Assembly: GCA_050294475.1 (NCBI GenBank) | Contig: JBNKOE010000021.1 | Span: forward strand, 62,001 to 126,000 | Source: Thalassobellus sp050294475 | GTDB lineage: Bacteria > Bacteroidota > Bacteroidia > Flavobacteriales > Flavobacteriaceae | Reading direction: 5' to 3' | DNA: 64,000 nucleotides | Shown here: one piece after another, positions 28,246 through 37,807 of the stretch | Position numbering within the stretch: position 1 is the first letter of the stretch | Layout: each line of letters begins with the position of its first letter | Notes under the pieces: generated by a model | Seen by the model: the letters and a program-made list of their open reading frames with translations, nothing else | Told to the model about the DNA's origin: nothing | Databases searched by the model: none | Position numbers and translations under genes: made by a program

Positions 28246-28883
28246 TATTTAATGGTTTCAACAATTTTTAAAACTTCAATTTCAGATATTTCTTTAGGTT
28301 CATATGTTTTTAAAGCAACGTAATACCATTTTTCAGAAGGGATATCTATGGTAAAAATGCTATTTATTTTATTTGATTCATTAAGTGCTTTTGCTTCAAA
28401 TTCTGGGTGCATAGTGTTTTTTAAAAACCAGCCAGTATCGCCACCTTTATTAGCATTATTATCCATTGAATATTGTTTGGCTAAGAAATTAAAAGAGGCA
28501 CCATTTTTATATTTTTTAATAATTAATGTTCTTAAATTATTTATTTCTTCAAGATTATATTTTGTACCATCTAGATAAATATATGATACTCTGTAATATG
28601 TTTTTTTAGTTTTGTTTATTATTTTGTAATACGTTTTTTCAAATTCGTTTTCATTTACTTTTGTACTTCCAACATGCATTTTAAAAAGTGCTTTTGCTAA
28701 TAGTGTTTTATGCTTTTCTTCATTAAAAGTAATTAATTTATTTTTTTTAGATTTTTTAGTTTCTAAATAGCTTTTAATTTGTTCTGAAGTTTCAATGGTT
28801 TCTAATTCAGTTTCTGTGCTATTTTGTGCGATTAAAATAGAAGAGAAGCCAATAAATAATAAGTTAAGTAATTGTTTACGCAT
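28245..28883 (-). CDS. Parvulin-type peptidyl-prolyl cis-trans isomerase, exported
   Basis: A 212-aa protein with a signal peptide (ending SILIAQ). The C-terminal half has the parvulin (rotamase) pattern: KKYKNGASFNFLAKQYSMDNNANKGGDTGWF near residue 125-155, then MHPEFEAKAL and the closing strand WYYVALKTYEP. It probably helps fold outer-membrane or periplasmic proteins. It is the first gene of the coupled group with rsmE. The N-terminal half (residues 25-95) has no recognised domain; it is shorter than SurA, so this is a small single-rotamase form. Confidence 0.9.
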   Translation of the reverse strand: MRKQLLNLLFIGFSSILIAQNSTETELETIETSEQIKSYLETKKSKKNKLITFNEEKHKTLLAKALFKMHVGSTKVNENEFEKTYYKIINKTKKTYYRVSYIYLDGTKYNLEEINNLRTLIIKKYKNGASFNFLAKQYSMDNNANKGGDTGWFLKNTMHPEFEAKALNESNKINSIFTIDIPSEKWYYVALKTYEPKEISEIEVLKIVETIK

Positions 28884-28987
28884 AAGTAGGTTTTTAAATT
28901 TAATGTCAAATTTAACAGTATTAAAATAATATGGTAGTGTTGGGAAAATAATTTTTAAGAAAATGTTGTTTATAATTTAGCTTAATA

Positions 28988-30010
28988 CTAAATTTTTAAT
29001 CTAGCCGAAGCCATTACATCTTGTTTAGCAAAATCACTATCTAAATATTTTAAATAGCCAACAATAGCAATCATAGCAGCATTATCGGTTGTGAATTCGA
29101 ATTTAGGAATGTAGGTGGTCCATCCAAATTTTTGTTCCCCGTCTTTTAAAGCTTGTCTAATGCCAGAGTTAGCAGAAACACCACCTCCAATAGCAATGTG
29201 TTTAATGCCTGTTTGTTTTGAAGCCAATTTTAATTTATCAATTAAAATTCCAATAATGGTGTGTTGAATAGAAGCACAAATATCATTTAAGTTGTCAGTT
29301 ATAAAATTAGGATTTGCTTTAACTTCTCGTTGAATAAAATAAAGAATGGCTGTTTTTAAACCAGAAAAACTAAAGTTTAAACCATCTACTTTTGGTTTTG
29401 TAAATTGATAAGTTTTTGGGTTTCCTAATTTGGCACGTCTATCAATTTCAGGACCAGCAGGGTATCCTAAACCTAAAATTTTTCCACTTTTATCATAAGC
29501 TTCTCCAACGGCATCATCAATAGTTTCACCAATAACGGTCATGTTAAAATAATTTTCAACTTTTACTATTTGAGTATGTCCTCCAGAAATGGTCATAGCT
29601 AAAAACGGAAAAGGCGGTTTTTCAAAACCTGCTTCATCAATAAAATGTGCTAATATATGTCCTTGCATATGGTTTACATCTATTAGCGGAATATTTAATC
29701 CGTAAGCCAATGATTTTGCAAAAGACGTACCAACTAGCAAAGACCCCATTAAACCTGGGCCTCTTGTAAAGGCAATGGCATTTAGTTCTTTTTTAGTAAT
29801 ATTTGCTTTTTTAAGCGCTTGATGTACTACTGGAACAATATTCTGTTGGTGAGCTCTAGAAGCTAATTCTGGTACAACACCACCATATTCTTCATGTATT
29901 TTTTGGCTAGCAACAACATTGCTTAAAATTTTACCGTTGTATATTACAGAAGCAGCTGTATCGTCGCATGAAGACTCAATTCCTAGTATATAAATATTTT
30001 GTGAAGCCAT
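28988..30010 (-). CDS. tsaD: tRNA N6-adenosine threonylcarbamoyltransferase TsaD
   Basis: A 340-aa ASKHA-fold enzyme that transfers the threonylcarbamoyl group from TC-AMP to A37 of ANN-decoding tRNAs, acting with TsaB and TsaE. Visible marks: ILGIESSCDDTAASV at the N-terminus, the metal-binding HMQGH (residues about 112-116), TISGGHTQIV, and IGGGVSANSGIR with the nearby TDNAAMIA. Length is normal. Transcription is divergent from tamB across a 206-base gap. Confidence 0.98.
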   Translation of the reverse strand: MASQNIYILGIESSCDDTAASVIYNGKILSNVVASQKIHEEYGGVVPELASRAHQQNIVPVVHQALKKANITKKELNAIAFTRGPGLMGSLLVGTSFAKSLAYGLNIPLIDVNHMQGHILAHFIDEAGFEKPPFPFLAMTISGGHTQIVKVENYFNMTVIGETIDDAVGEAYDKSGKILGLGYPAGPEIDRRAKLGNPKTYQFTKPKVDGLNFSFSGLKTAILYFIQREVKANPNFITDNLNDICASIQHTIIGILIDKLKLASKQTGIKHIAIGGGVSANSGIRQALKDGEQKFGWTTYIPKFEFTTDNAAMIAIVGYLKYLDSDFAKQDVMASARLKI

Positions 30011-30216
30011 TAATGAAAATTAGGCATAATAATTGTTAATTTTGAAAACTAAATAACATCTGTGAATACTATTTATTCGTAATTACAAAACTACTCATTT
30101 ATTTTTGTAATGAAATATAAATAGAAAGCGTAATTTAAATTAGATTTAATAAAATTATAACTTTAGAAAGTATCAAAAAAATCTTAAAAATAGCATCAAA
30201 AGTAATTGGCATTTTA

Positions 30217-33200
30217 TTGCTACTTTTCATCATTTTGGTGTTGGTTCTTTCTATACCTTTTGTACAAACAGGTGTTGGTAATTATCTAACAAAGCGACTT
30301 AACGATGATTTTAAAACCAATATAAATATTGATAAAGTTAGCTTACAATTTAATGGAGATGTAGAGTTAAAGAGTATTTATATTGAAGATTATAAAAAAG
30401 ACACTCTTATAAATATTGCTGAATTAAACACGTCTATTATTAATATCCCTAATTTAATGAATGGGAAATTAACTTTTGGCGATATTGATATTATAGATTT
30501 AGTTTTTAATATAAAAACCTATAAAGGTACTCGAGAAACTAATTTAGATGTTTTTGTTAATCGATTTGAAGATGATAATCCTAGAACAGGAAAAAGTAGT
30601 TTTCTTTTATCATCCAGCGATGTTTCTATTTATAATGGTGTTTTTAGACTTATTGATGAAAATAGAGAAACAGTTAAACTATTAGAATTTTCTAATTTAA
30701 ATATTAATGCTACCAATTTTTTAATTAACGGAAGCGATGTAAGTATGCGAGTAAATACTTTAGCTTTTAAAGATAGTAGAGGTTTAGTTATGAAAAATTT
30801 AATGACTAATTTTTCATATACACCTACAAACATGACGTTTGAAAATCTTGATATAGAAACACCCAAATCGGTTATAAAAGGAGATTTAAAGTTTTCATAC
30901 AAGCGTGTAGATTTACAGTTTTTTACAGACAAAGTTTCTGTAGTTGCTAATTTTAAAGATTCAAGTGTTCAGCTTGACGAATTAAATACTTTTTATAATG
31001 AGTTTGGTGCCAACCAAAAAGCAAATTTTAGTGCTAATTTAACAGGAACCTTAAACGATTTACATGTAAATCATTTAAGGTTAAATACCAGTAGAAATAC
31101 TAAGGTTTACGGTAATATAGATTTTAAGAACCTATTTAATAAAGAAGAAAATAATTTTTATATGAATGGCGATTTTAACAATCTAACCTCTACATATAAA
31201 GATTTAAAATCGCTATTACCTAATGTTTTAGGTGAGGCTATCCCAACATCACTTGATAGAGTAGGACGCTTTACAATTGTTGGAAATTCGCAAGTAACAT
31301 CATCAAAAGTTATTGCTGATATTGAAATTGATACCGATTTAGGTTTTGTTGATTCTAATTTAGAAATAGATAAAATAAATGATATAGACAATGCCAAATA
31401 TGAAGGCTGTGTTATATTTGAAAAATTCGATTTAGGCACTTTTTTAAACGATCCAAATGTTGGGATTGCTTCTTTAAATTTAGATGTAAAAGGAAATGGG
31501 TTTTTAACAGAGAATATAAATACCCAAGTTAGAGGAGATGTATTTGAAATAGAATATAATAATTATAATTATAAAGGTATTACAGTAGCTGGAAATGTTC
31601 GTAATAATATATTTGATGGTAATTTAATTGCAAACGACAGAAACTTAAAGCTAAACTTTAATGGCTTGGTAGATTTTTCAGAACAAGTAAATAAATATGA
31701 TTTTGAAGCTGAGGTTGATTATGCTAATTTAAATGCCTTAAACTTTGTTAAAAAAGATAGCATTTCAATTTTTAAGAGTACTGTAAAAATGAATATGAAT
31801 GCTAGTAGCTATGATGACGCTTATGGTAAAATATCATTTAGAAAGACATCTTATAAAAATGAAAATGATACCTATTATTTTAACGAATTTGATATTTCAT
31901 CTCGATTTAATGAAGATTTAAGATTTATTGAAATTAATTCTCCTGATATTATTGAAGGTGATTTAAAAGGGCGTTTTCGTTTTAAAGATTTAAAGAAACT
32001 TTTCGAAAATTCTCTTGGGCATATTTATACAAATTACGTACCGCATAATGTTGAAACCAATCAGAGTATCGATTTTAATTTCAAAATTTATAATAAAATT
32101 ATTGAAGTTATTTACCCTGAAATTCAGTTAGGAAAGAACACATTTATTCGTGGAAGAGTAGAGAGCGACGAAACAAAGTTTAGGCTTACATTTAGGTCTC
32201 CCGAAATTAAAGTAGCAGATAATTTCGCTAATAACATTGAAATTCAGGTAGATAACAGCAACCCACTTTTTAATACCTATGTAGAAATAGATAGTTTAAA
32301 CACAAAATACTATAATGTTTCTAAGTTTAATTTAATTAACGTAACGGTAAACGACACCTTATTTATGAGGTCTGAGTTTAAAGGTGGAAAACGTAATAAT
32401 GATGTTTTTAATTTAAGTTTTTACCATACTATTAATCCAGATAATGAATCAGTAATTGGTTTTAAAAAATCTGATGTTACTTTAAAAGATAATAAGTGGC
32501 ATATTAATGAGGATAAAGATCGATTGAATAAAATATCGTTCAATAAGGCCTTAAATTCTTTCAAAATAGATGGTTTCAAAGTAAATCATAAAAATGAAGA
32601 AATTAAGTTGTCTGGTTTTGTAAAGGATTCTACTCAAAAAGATTTAAAACTTAATTTTAAAAATGTAGATCTCGCCCATATTACACCAGATATAGATAGT
32701 TTGTCCTTAGCAGGAAAAGTTAATGGTAAGTTAGATATATTACAGAAAAATGGTAGTTACTTGCCTAATTCTACTATTGTAATTGACAATTTTGAAGTCA
32801 ATGATTTTCCGTTAGGGTCTTTTGATGCGACCATTACTGGAAATAAAACATTAACAACCTATAATGTTGATGCCAATATAAAAGACGATGTTTCAAAGTC
32901 TTTTTCAGCCAAAGGAGACATAAGTATTATTGGTAAGAAGGCAAATATTGATGTTGACATAGAATTTAATAAGTTTAATTTATTTCCTTTAAATCCATTA
33001 CTAGGAGATGTACTATCTAATATTAGAGGAGAGGTTACAGGAAAAGTAAATGTAATTGGCAATCTCAAGCGTCCAGATATAAATGGAGATCTTGTTTTAA
33101 ACAAGTCGGGTTTAGGTATACCATATTTAAATGTAGATTACGATTTTGCTAATAACGTTTCGGTAACATTAAAAGAACAAAGCTTTATATTTAATAAAAT

Positions 33201-34605
33201 ACAATTAACCGATACAAAGCACAGAACAAAGGGAGAGTTAAAAGGAGCACTTAGTCATGTTAATTTTTCTAACTGGAGTTTAGGTTTAGATTTAAGAACA
33301 CCAAGGCTATTAATTTTAGACACCAAAGAAGTAGAAGACGCTTTGTATTATGGTACTGGTTTTTTTGGAGGTAGAGCTAGTATTTATGGTCCAACAGATC
33401 AACTTGTTATTAGTGTAGCAGGAGAAACAAAAAAAGGGACAGTATTTAAAATACCTTTAAATGATGCTGAGTCTTTTGGAGATAATACATTTATAAATTT
33501 CCTTACTAAGGAGCAAAAACTAGCTAGAAAACAAGGCACTGATTTTATAATAAATGATATACGAGGTTTAGAATTAGATTTTGACTTGGATGTAACACAA
33601 GATGCCGAAGTAGAAATTATTATAGATAAAAACACAGGACATTCTTTAAAAGGACGTGGTGTAGGTGGGCTTTTAGTAGAAATAAATACCAATGGAAAAT
33701 TTAATATGTGGGGCGATTTCTCTGTTTTTGAAGGGGTTTATAATTTTGCCTATGGTGGTTTGGTGCAGAAAGAATTTATAGTACAACCCGGTGGTACTAT
33801 TGCTTGGGAAGGCGATCCTTTAAAAGCAAAAATAGATATGTTAGCCATTTATAAAACTCAGGCTAATCCATCACCCTTGCTTGATAACCCTATTAATAGA
33901 AGTATTCCTGTGGAATTAAACATTGCTTTAACAGGCGATTTAGAGCAGCCTAATCCAGAATTTAGTTTCGAATTCCCTAATGTAAATTCAACCATAAAAT
34001 CAGAGCTTCAATATCATTTAGAATCTCCAGATGATAGACAAAATCAAGCACTTTATTTAGTGTCTACGGGCTCGTTTTCTGGAGGACTTAACGAACTTAA
34101 TTTTTCAGGTACTATTGCCGAACGTTTAAATGGCATTGTAAATGGTATATTTTCAAATGGCGATGGAAAATTTAATGTAGGTTTAAATTATGAAGCTGGA
34201 CAAAACAGACCTGATTATCAAACAGATGATAGAGTAGGTGTAACACTGCAAACTCAAATTAGTGATCGTGTTATTATTAATGGAAAAGTAGGCGTTCCAG
34301 TAGGAGGAGCAAGCGAAACTGTTGTTGCTGGCGATGTTGAAATTGATTTTTTATTAAATGAAGAAGGAACGCTAACTGCAAAAGTATTTAATAGAGAAAA
34401 TAGCATCAGAAATTTTGGAGAAGCTATTGGATATACACAAGGTGTCGGACTTTCATATAATGTAGATTTCGATACGTTTAAAGAATTATTGCAAGCGTTT
34501 TTTAAAAAATCTAAAAAAGAGGAATTACCTCAAAAAAAACCTGCAGAAGAAAGTGAAAGTGCACTCCCTAATTTTGTAACTACAAAGACCGATTCAGATA
34601 AATAA
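30217..34605 (+). CDS. tamB: Translocation/assembly module TamB (AsmA-like envelope protein)
   Basis: A protein of about 1462 aa with an N-terminal transmembrane anchor and a very long beta-rich periplasmic body typical of the AsmA/TamB lipid-bridge family. The C-terminal DUF490 domain is clear (GTIAWEGDPLKAKIDMLAIY, LTGDLEQPNPEFSFEFP, LYLVSTGSFSGG). TamB is thought to assist outer-membrane protein insertion and phospholipid transport. The start is uncertain: TTG at 30217 begins inside the hydrophobic segment and drops the basic residues KKILKIASK that precede it in frame. The frame is open back to 30139 without ATG, GTG or another TTG in a good position, so a rare ATT/ATA/ATC start is possible. 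The end is certain. Confidence 0.93.
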   Translation: MLLFIILVLVLSIPFVQTGVGNYLTKRLNDDFKTNINIDKVSLQFNGDVELKSIYIEDYKKDTLINIAELNTSIINIPNLMNGKLTFGDIDIIDLVFNIKTYKGTRETNLDVFVNRFEDDNPRTGKSSFLLSSSDVSIYNGVFRLIDENRETVKLLEFSNLNINATNFLINGSDVSMRVNTLAFKDSRGLVMKNLMTNFSYTPTNMTFENLDIETPKSVIKGDLKFSYKRVDLQFFTDKVSVVANFKDSSVQLDELNTFYNEFGANQKANFSANLTGTLNDLHVNHLRLNTSRNTKVYGNIDFKNLFNKEENNFYMNGDFNNLTSTYKDLKSLLPNVLGEAIPTSLDRVGRFTIVGNSQVTSSKVIADIEIDTDLGFVDSNLEIDKINDIDNAKYEGCVIFEKFDLGTFLNDPNVGIASLNLDVKGNGFLTENINTQVRGDVFEIEYNNYNYKGITVAGNVRNNIFDGNLIANDRNLKLNFNGLVDFSEQVNKYDFEAEVDYANLNALNFVKKDSISIFKSTVKMNMNASSYDDAYGKISFRKTSYKNENDTYYFNEFDISSRFNEDLRFIEINSPDIIEGDLKGRFRFKDLKKLFENSLGHIYTNYVPHNVETNQSIDFNFKIYNKIIEVIYPEIQLGKNTFIRGRVESDETKFRLTFRSPEIKVADNFANNIEIQVDNSNPLFNTYVEIDSLNTKYYNVSKFNLINVTVNDTLFMRSEFKGGKRNNDVFNLSFYHTINPDNESVIGFKKSDVTLKDNKWHINEDKDRLNKISFNKALNSFKIDGFKVNHKNEEIKLSGFVKDSTQKDLKLNFKNVDLAHITPDIDSLSLAGKVNGKLDILQKNGSYLPNSTIVIDNFEVNDFPLGSFDATITGNKTLTTYNVDANIKDDVSKSFSAKGDISIIGKKANIDVDIEFNKFNLFPLNPLLGDVLSNIRGEVTGKVNVIGNLKRPDINGDLVLNKSGLGIPYLNVDYDFANNVSVTLKEQSFIFNKIQLTDTKHRTKGELKGALSHVNFSNWSLGLDLRTPRLLILDTKEVEDALYYGTGFFGGRASIYGPTDQLVISVAGETKKGTVFKIPLNDAESFGDNTFINFLTKEQKLARKQGTDFIINDIRGLELDFDLDVTQDAEVEIIIDKNTGHSLKGRGVGGLLVEINTNGKFNMWGDFSVFEGVYNFAYGGLVQKEFIVQPGGTIAWEGDPLKAKIDMLAIYKTQANPSPLLDNPINRSIPVELNIALTGDLEQPNPEFSFEFPNVNSTIKSELQYHLESPDDRQNQALYLVSTGSFSGGLNELNFSGTIAERLNGIVNGIFSNGDGKFNVGLNYEAGQNRPDYQTDDRVGVTLQTQISDRVIINGKVGVPVGGASETVVAGDVEIDFLLNEEGTLTAKVFNRENSIRNFGEAIGYTQGVGLSYNVDFDTFKELLQAFFKKSKKEELPQKKPAEESESALPNFVTTKTDSDK

Positions 34606-34664
34606 ATTATTATTTTAAGTCTGGTTTTTATACCAATACTTCAATAATTCATTTTTTTTATTAA

Positions 34665-34723
34665 CTAAAACGTTATAGTTTTGTATGTCATATTAAAATA
34701 TGACAAATGCTATCGTTTTATAG
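34665..34723. promoter_or_regulatory. Extended imperfect inverted repeat before pfkA
   Basis: A perfect 9-base-pair core (tgtcatatt 34686-34694 with aatatgaca 34697-34705) is flanked by further pairing arms (taaaacg with cgtttta, and atag with ctat). It ends about 40 bases before the pfkA start. It could be a regulator operator controlling pfkA-gapA or the terminator of tamB. No T tract follows. Confidence 0.45.
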
Positions 34724-34763
34724 TTTTTGTTTAGTAATTTTACCCTATAAATATTAAAATTTA

Positions 34764-35750
34764 ATGTTAAGAACAATAAAAAAACTTGCTGTTTTAACAT
34801 CTGGAGGAGATTCTCCAGGAATGAATGCAGCCATAAGATCTGTAGTTAGAACGTGTGCATATCACGAAGTAGAATGTTTTGCTGTATACAGAGGTTATGA
34901 AGGCTTAATGGAAGGCGACTTTAAAGTTATGGATGCGCGTAGTGTTAGAGGTATCATTAATAAAGGTGGTACTATTTTAAAATCTGCGAGGTCTGAAGCT
35001 TTTAAAACGAAAGAAGGAAGACAACAAGCATATGAAAAACTAGTCGCAGCAGAAATAGATGGATTAGTAGTAATTGGAGGTGATGGAACTTTTACTGGTG
35101 CCATGATTTTTAATCAAGAATTTAATTTTCCAGTAATGGGAATTCCAGGAACAATTGATAATGATATTTTTGGAACTTCGCATACACTAGGTTTTGATAC
35201 TGCTTTAAATACGGTGGTTGATGCTATAGATAAAATACGAGATACAGCGAGTTCACATAACAGATTATTTTTTATAGAGGTTATGGGGCGCGATGTAGGT
35301 CATATTGCTCTCAATGTTGGTATTGCAGGAGGAGCTGAAGAAATTCTAATTCCGGAAGAGGATTTAGGTTTAGATAGACTTGTAGATTCTTTAGATAAAA
35401 GTAGAACATCTGGTAAAACTTCTAGTATTGTAGTGGTTGCAGAAGGTGATAAAATAGGTAAAAATATTTTTGAACTTAAAGACTATGTTGATGAAAACAT
35501 GGAAGGTTACGATGTTAGAGTATCTGTATTAGGTCATATGCAACGTGGAGGTTCGCCTTCATGTTTCGATCGTGTTTTAGCTAGTAGAATGGGCGTAAAA
35601 GCTGTGGAGTCTTTACTAGAAGGTAAAACCAATTATATGGTTGGACTTATAAATAACAAAATGGAATTAACTCCTTTAGATAATGCTATCAAAGGGAAAA
35701 CAAAAATAAATTTAGAATTATTGCGTGTCTCAGATATTATGAGCACTTAA
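34764..35750 (+). CDS. pfkA: 6-phosphofructokinase
   Basis: A 328-aa ATP-type phosphofructokinase that makes fructose-1,6-bisphosphate in glycolysis. The marks are GGDSPGMNAAIRSVVR at the N-terminus (ATP site), GGDGTFTGA, and the active-site loop GIPGTIDNDIFGTSHTLGFD with the catalytic Asp in TIDND, then VEVMGR-type MGRDVGHIAL and HMQRGGSPSCFDRVLA. Length is typical of bacterial PfkA. gapA follows after 17 bases, so the two glycolytic genes are probably cotranscribed. Confidence 0.98.
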   Translation: MLRTIKKLAVLTSGGDSPGMNAAIRSVVRTCAYHEVECFAVYRGYEGLMEGDFKVMDARSVRGIINKGGTILKSARSEAFKTKEGRQQAYEKLVAAEIDGLVVIGGDGTFTGAMIFNQEFNFPVMGIPGTIDNDIFGTSHTLGFDTALNTVVDAIDKIRDTASSHNRLFFIEVMGRDVGHIALNVGIAGGAEEILIPEEDLGLDRLVDSLDKSRTSGKTSSIVVVAEGDKIGKNIFELKDYVDENMEGYDVRVSVLGHMQRGGSPSCFDRVLASRMGVKAVESLLEGKTNYMVGLINNKMELTPLDNAIKGKTKINLELLRVSDIMST

Positions 35751-35767
35751 CATTTATACACAAGAAT

Positions 35768-36772
35768 ATGTCAAAATTAAAAATTGGAATTAACGGATTT
35801 GGTAGAATAGGTAGAATCGCTTTTAGAGTAGCGGCTTCAAGACCAAATGATATTGAAGTAGTAGGAATTAATGATTTGTTAGATGTTGATCATTTAGCTT
35901 ATTTATTAAAATATGATTCTGTTCACGGACAATTTGATGGAACCATTTCTACAAATAATGGTAATTTAGTAGTTAATGGAAATGAAATAAGAATTACAGC
36001 AGAACGTAACCCAGAAGATTTAAAATGGGATGCTGTTGGAGCTGATGTAGTTTTAGATTGTACTGGTATCTTCACAAACTTAGAAGGTGCTCAAAAACAC
36101 ATTACTGCAGGTGCTAAAAAAGTAGCAATCTCTGCACCATCTGCTGATGCACCAATGTTTGTTATGGGTGTTAACCATAAACAAATTACTGCTGCTGATA
36201 CTATTGTTTCTAATGCATCTTGTACAACTAACTGTTTAGCACCACTTGCTAAAGTAATTAACGATAAATTTGGTATTGTTGAAGGTTTAATGACAACTGT
36301 TCACGCCGCAACTGCAACTCAATTTACAGTTGATGGACCATCTAGAAAAGATTACAGATTAGGTCGTGCTTCTTTAAATAATATTGTACCAGCTTCAACT
36401 GGAGCAGCAAAAGCTGTTGGAAAAGTAATTCCAGAATTAAACGGAAAATTAACTGGTATGGCATTTAGAGTTCCTACTGTTGATGTTTCTGTTGTAGATT
36501 TAACATGTCGTTTAGAAAAAAGCGCATCTTGGGATGAAGTAAAAGCTGCTTTAAAAGAAGCTGCTGAAGGTGAATTAGCTGGTGTTTTAGGTTATACTGA
36601 AGAAGGTGTAGTTTCTCAAGATTTCGTATCTGAGCCTAAAACAAGTACATTTGATGCTAACGCAAGTATGGCATTAAATGACAACTTTGTAAAATTAGTA
36701 TCTTGGTACGATAATGAGTTTGGTTATTCAACTAAATTAGTTGATTTAGCTCAACATATCGGTTCTTTATAA
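35768..36772 (+). CDS. gapA: Type I glyceraldehyde-3-phosphate dehydrogenase
   Basis: A 334-aa glycolytic enzyme. The NAD-binding motif is INGFGRIGRIAFR, and the active-site motif is SNASC152TTNCLAPLAKV with the catalytic Cys152. The C-terminus WYDNEFGYSTKLVDLA is characteristic. Codon use is noticeably more uniform than in neighbours (many GCT, GTT, GGT codons), as expected for a highly expressed gene. A strong terminator follows directly. Confidence 0.98.
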   Translation: MSKLKIGINGFGRIGRIAFRVAASRPNDIEVVGINDLLDVDHLAYLLKYDSVHGQFDGTISTNNGNLVVNGNEIRITAERNPEDLKWDAVGADVVLDCTGIFTNLEGAQKHITAGAKKVAISAPSADAPMFVMGVNHKQITAADTIVSNASCTTNCLAPLAKVINDKFGIVEGLMTTVHAATATQFTVDGPSRKDYRLGRASLNNIVPASTGAAKAVGKVIPELNGKLTGMAFRVPTVDVSVVDLTCRLEKSASWDEVKAALKEAAEGELAGVLGYTEEGVVSQDFVSEPKTSTFDANASMALNDNFVKLVSWYDNEFGYSTKLVDLAQHIGSL

Positions 36773-36786
36773 TAGTATATTAATTT

Positions 36787-36836
36787 AAAACTCCACAAGA
36801 ATATACGTTATATTGTATATTTTGTGGAGTTTTTTT
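36787..36836. terminator. Strong intrinsic terminator after gapA
   Basis: The arms 36787-36798 and 36822-36833 (aaaactccacaa with its complement) pair perfectly, and an inner stem (36801-36806 with 36815-36820) extends the structure. A T run follows. The GTG at 36824 lies inside the right arm, which rules it out as a likely start for the next gene. Confidence 0.93.
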
Positions 36837-36847
36837 ATTCAAAACAT

Positions 36848-37708
36848 ATGATTTTAATTGTTGATAGTGGTTCTACAAAATCTGATTGGATTGCAGTAGA
36901 TAATAATGGAAACCAATTATTAGAAAAAATGCGCACAAAAGGACTTAATCCTGCCATTTTATCTGAAAAGAAACTATATAAAATAATTAAAAGTGAGAAG
37001 CATTTAAAATCACATAGGAAAGAAGTTACACATGTCTTTTTTTACGGAGCTGGTTGTGGTACTGAAAAACCTAGAGAATTATTAACCGAGGTTTTAAAAG
37101 ATATTTTTGTTAATGCGCATGTTGAAGTTAATGAAGATACTTTAGCTGCTGTTTACTCAACAATTAACCATCCTAAGGAAGCTGCAGTTGTTTGTATTTT
37201 AGGTACAGGCTCTAATTGTAGTTATTATGATGGCGAAGTCGTACACCAAAGAGTTGACTCTTTAGGATATACGCTTATGGATGATGCTTCTGGTAACTAT
37301 TATGGTAAACAACTTATTAGAGATTATTATTTCAATAAGATGCCAGAAGATGTAAAAATTGCTTTTAGTAGTAAGTTTAATGTGGAATCTGATTATATAA
37401 AGTACAATTTATATAAACAACCAAATCCTAATGCTTATTTAGCAAATTTTGCAGAATTTATGTTTTTACATAAAGATTCAGAATATACTATTGATCTTAT
37501 CAAGAAAGGGATTCGTTTATTCGCAAATACCATGATTTTTCAATACAAAGAAGAACTTAAAACGGTACCTGTACACTTTGCGGGTTCTATTGCTTATTTT
37601 GCTCAAGAAGAAATTAAACAAGTTGCAGAAGAAATGGGCTTTACTGTTGGAAATTTTGAGCGCAGACCTATTGAAGGTTTAGTCGCTTTTCATACTAAAG
37701 ATTTATAA
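36848..37708 (+). CDS. N-acetylglucosamine kinase-like protein (BadF/BadG/BcrA/BcrD ATPase family)
   Basis: A 286-aa ASKHA-fold kinase. The ATG at 36848 is chosen over the GTG at 36824 because the latter sits in the terminator stem; the protein then begins MILIVDSGSTKSDW, the phosphate-1 motif of the family. Other marks are FYGAGCG near residue 70, the phosphate-2 region VVCILGTGSNCSYYDG, and HFAGSIAYFAQEE near the C-terminus. Flavobacterial members are usually annotated as N-acetylglucosamine kinase and may recycle cell-wall or chitin-derived amino sugar; the substrate is inferred from the family. A terminator lies 22 bases after the stop. Confidence 0.88.
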   Translation: MILIVDSGSTKSDWIAVDNNGNQLLEKMRTKGLNPAILSEKKLYKIIKSEKHLKSHRKEVTHVFFYGAGCGTEKPRELLTEVLKDIFVNAHVEVNEDTLAAVYSTINHPKEAAVVCILGTGSNCSYYDGEVVHQRVDSLGYTLMDDASGNYYGKQLIRDYYFNKMPEDVKIAFSSKFNVESDYIKYNLYKQPNPNAYLANFAEFMFLHKDSEYTIDLIKKGIRLFANTMIFQYKEELKTVPVHFAGSIAYFAQEEIKQVAEEMGFTVGNFERRPIEGLVAFHTKDL

Positions 37709-37729
37709 TATAAATCAATTGATATAAAT

Positions 37730-37767
37730 AAAACCTTTAAGCATGTTTCGTGCTTAGAGGTTTTTTT
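37730..37767. terminator. Intrinsic terminator after the kinase gene
   Basis: The arms 37730-37743 and 37751-37764 pair with one G-T wobble around a 7-base loop, and seven T follow. It separates the glycolytic group from the ABC ATPase gene. Confidence 0.9.
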
Positions 37768-37774
37768 GTTTTTG

Positions 37775-37782
37775 TAAATTTG
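37775..37782 (+). promoter_or_regulatory. Candidate -7 box (TAAATTTG)
   Basis: This is an exact match to the Bacteroidota -7 consensus TAnnTTTG, located 25 bases before the TTG start of the ABC ATPase gene and directly after the terminator. No good TTTG is seen at -33, so support is partial. Confidence 0.45.
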
Positions 37783-37807
37783 AAATGAAATAAAAACATT
37801 ATTTTTT

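Noticed and set aside
36824..36847. GTG start of the N-acetylglucosamine-kinase-like gene
   Set aside because: It lies in the right arm of the gapA terminator; ATG 36848 gives the conserved MILIVDSG start.
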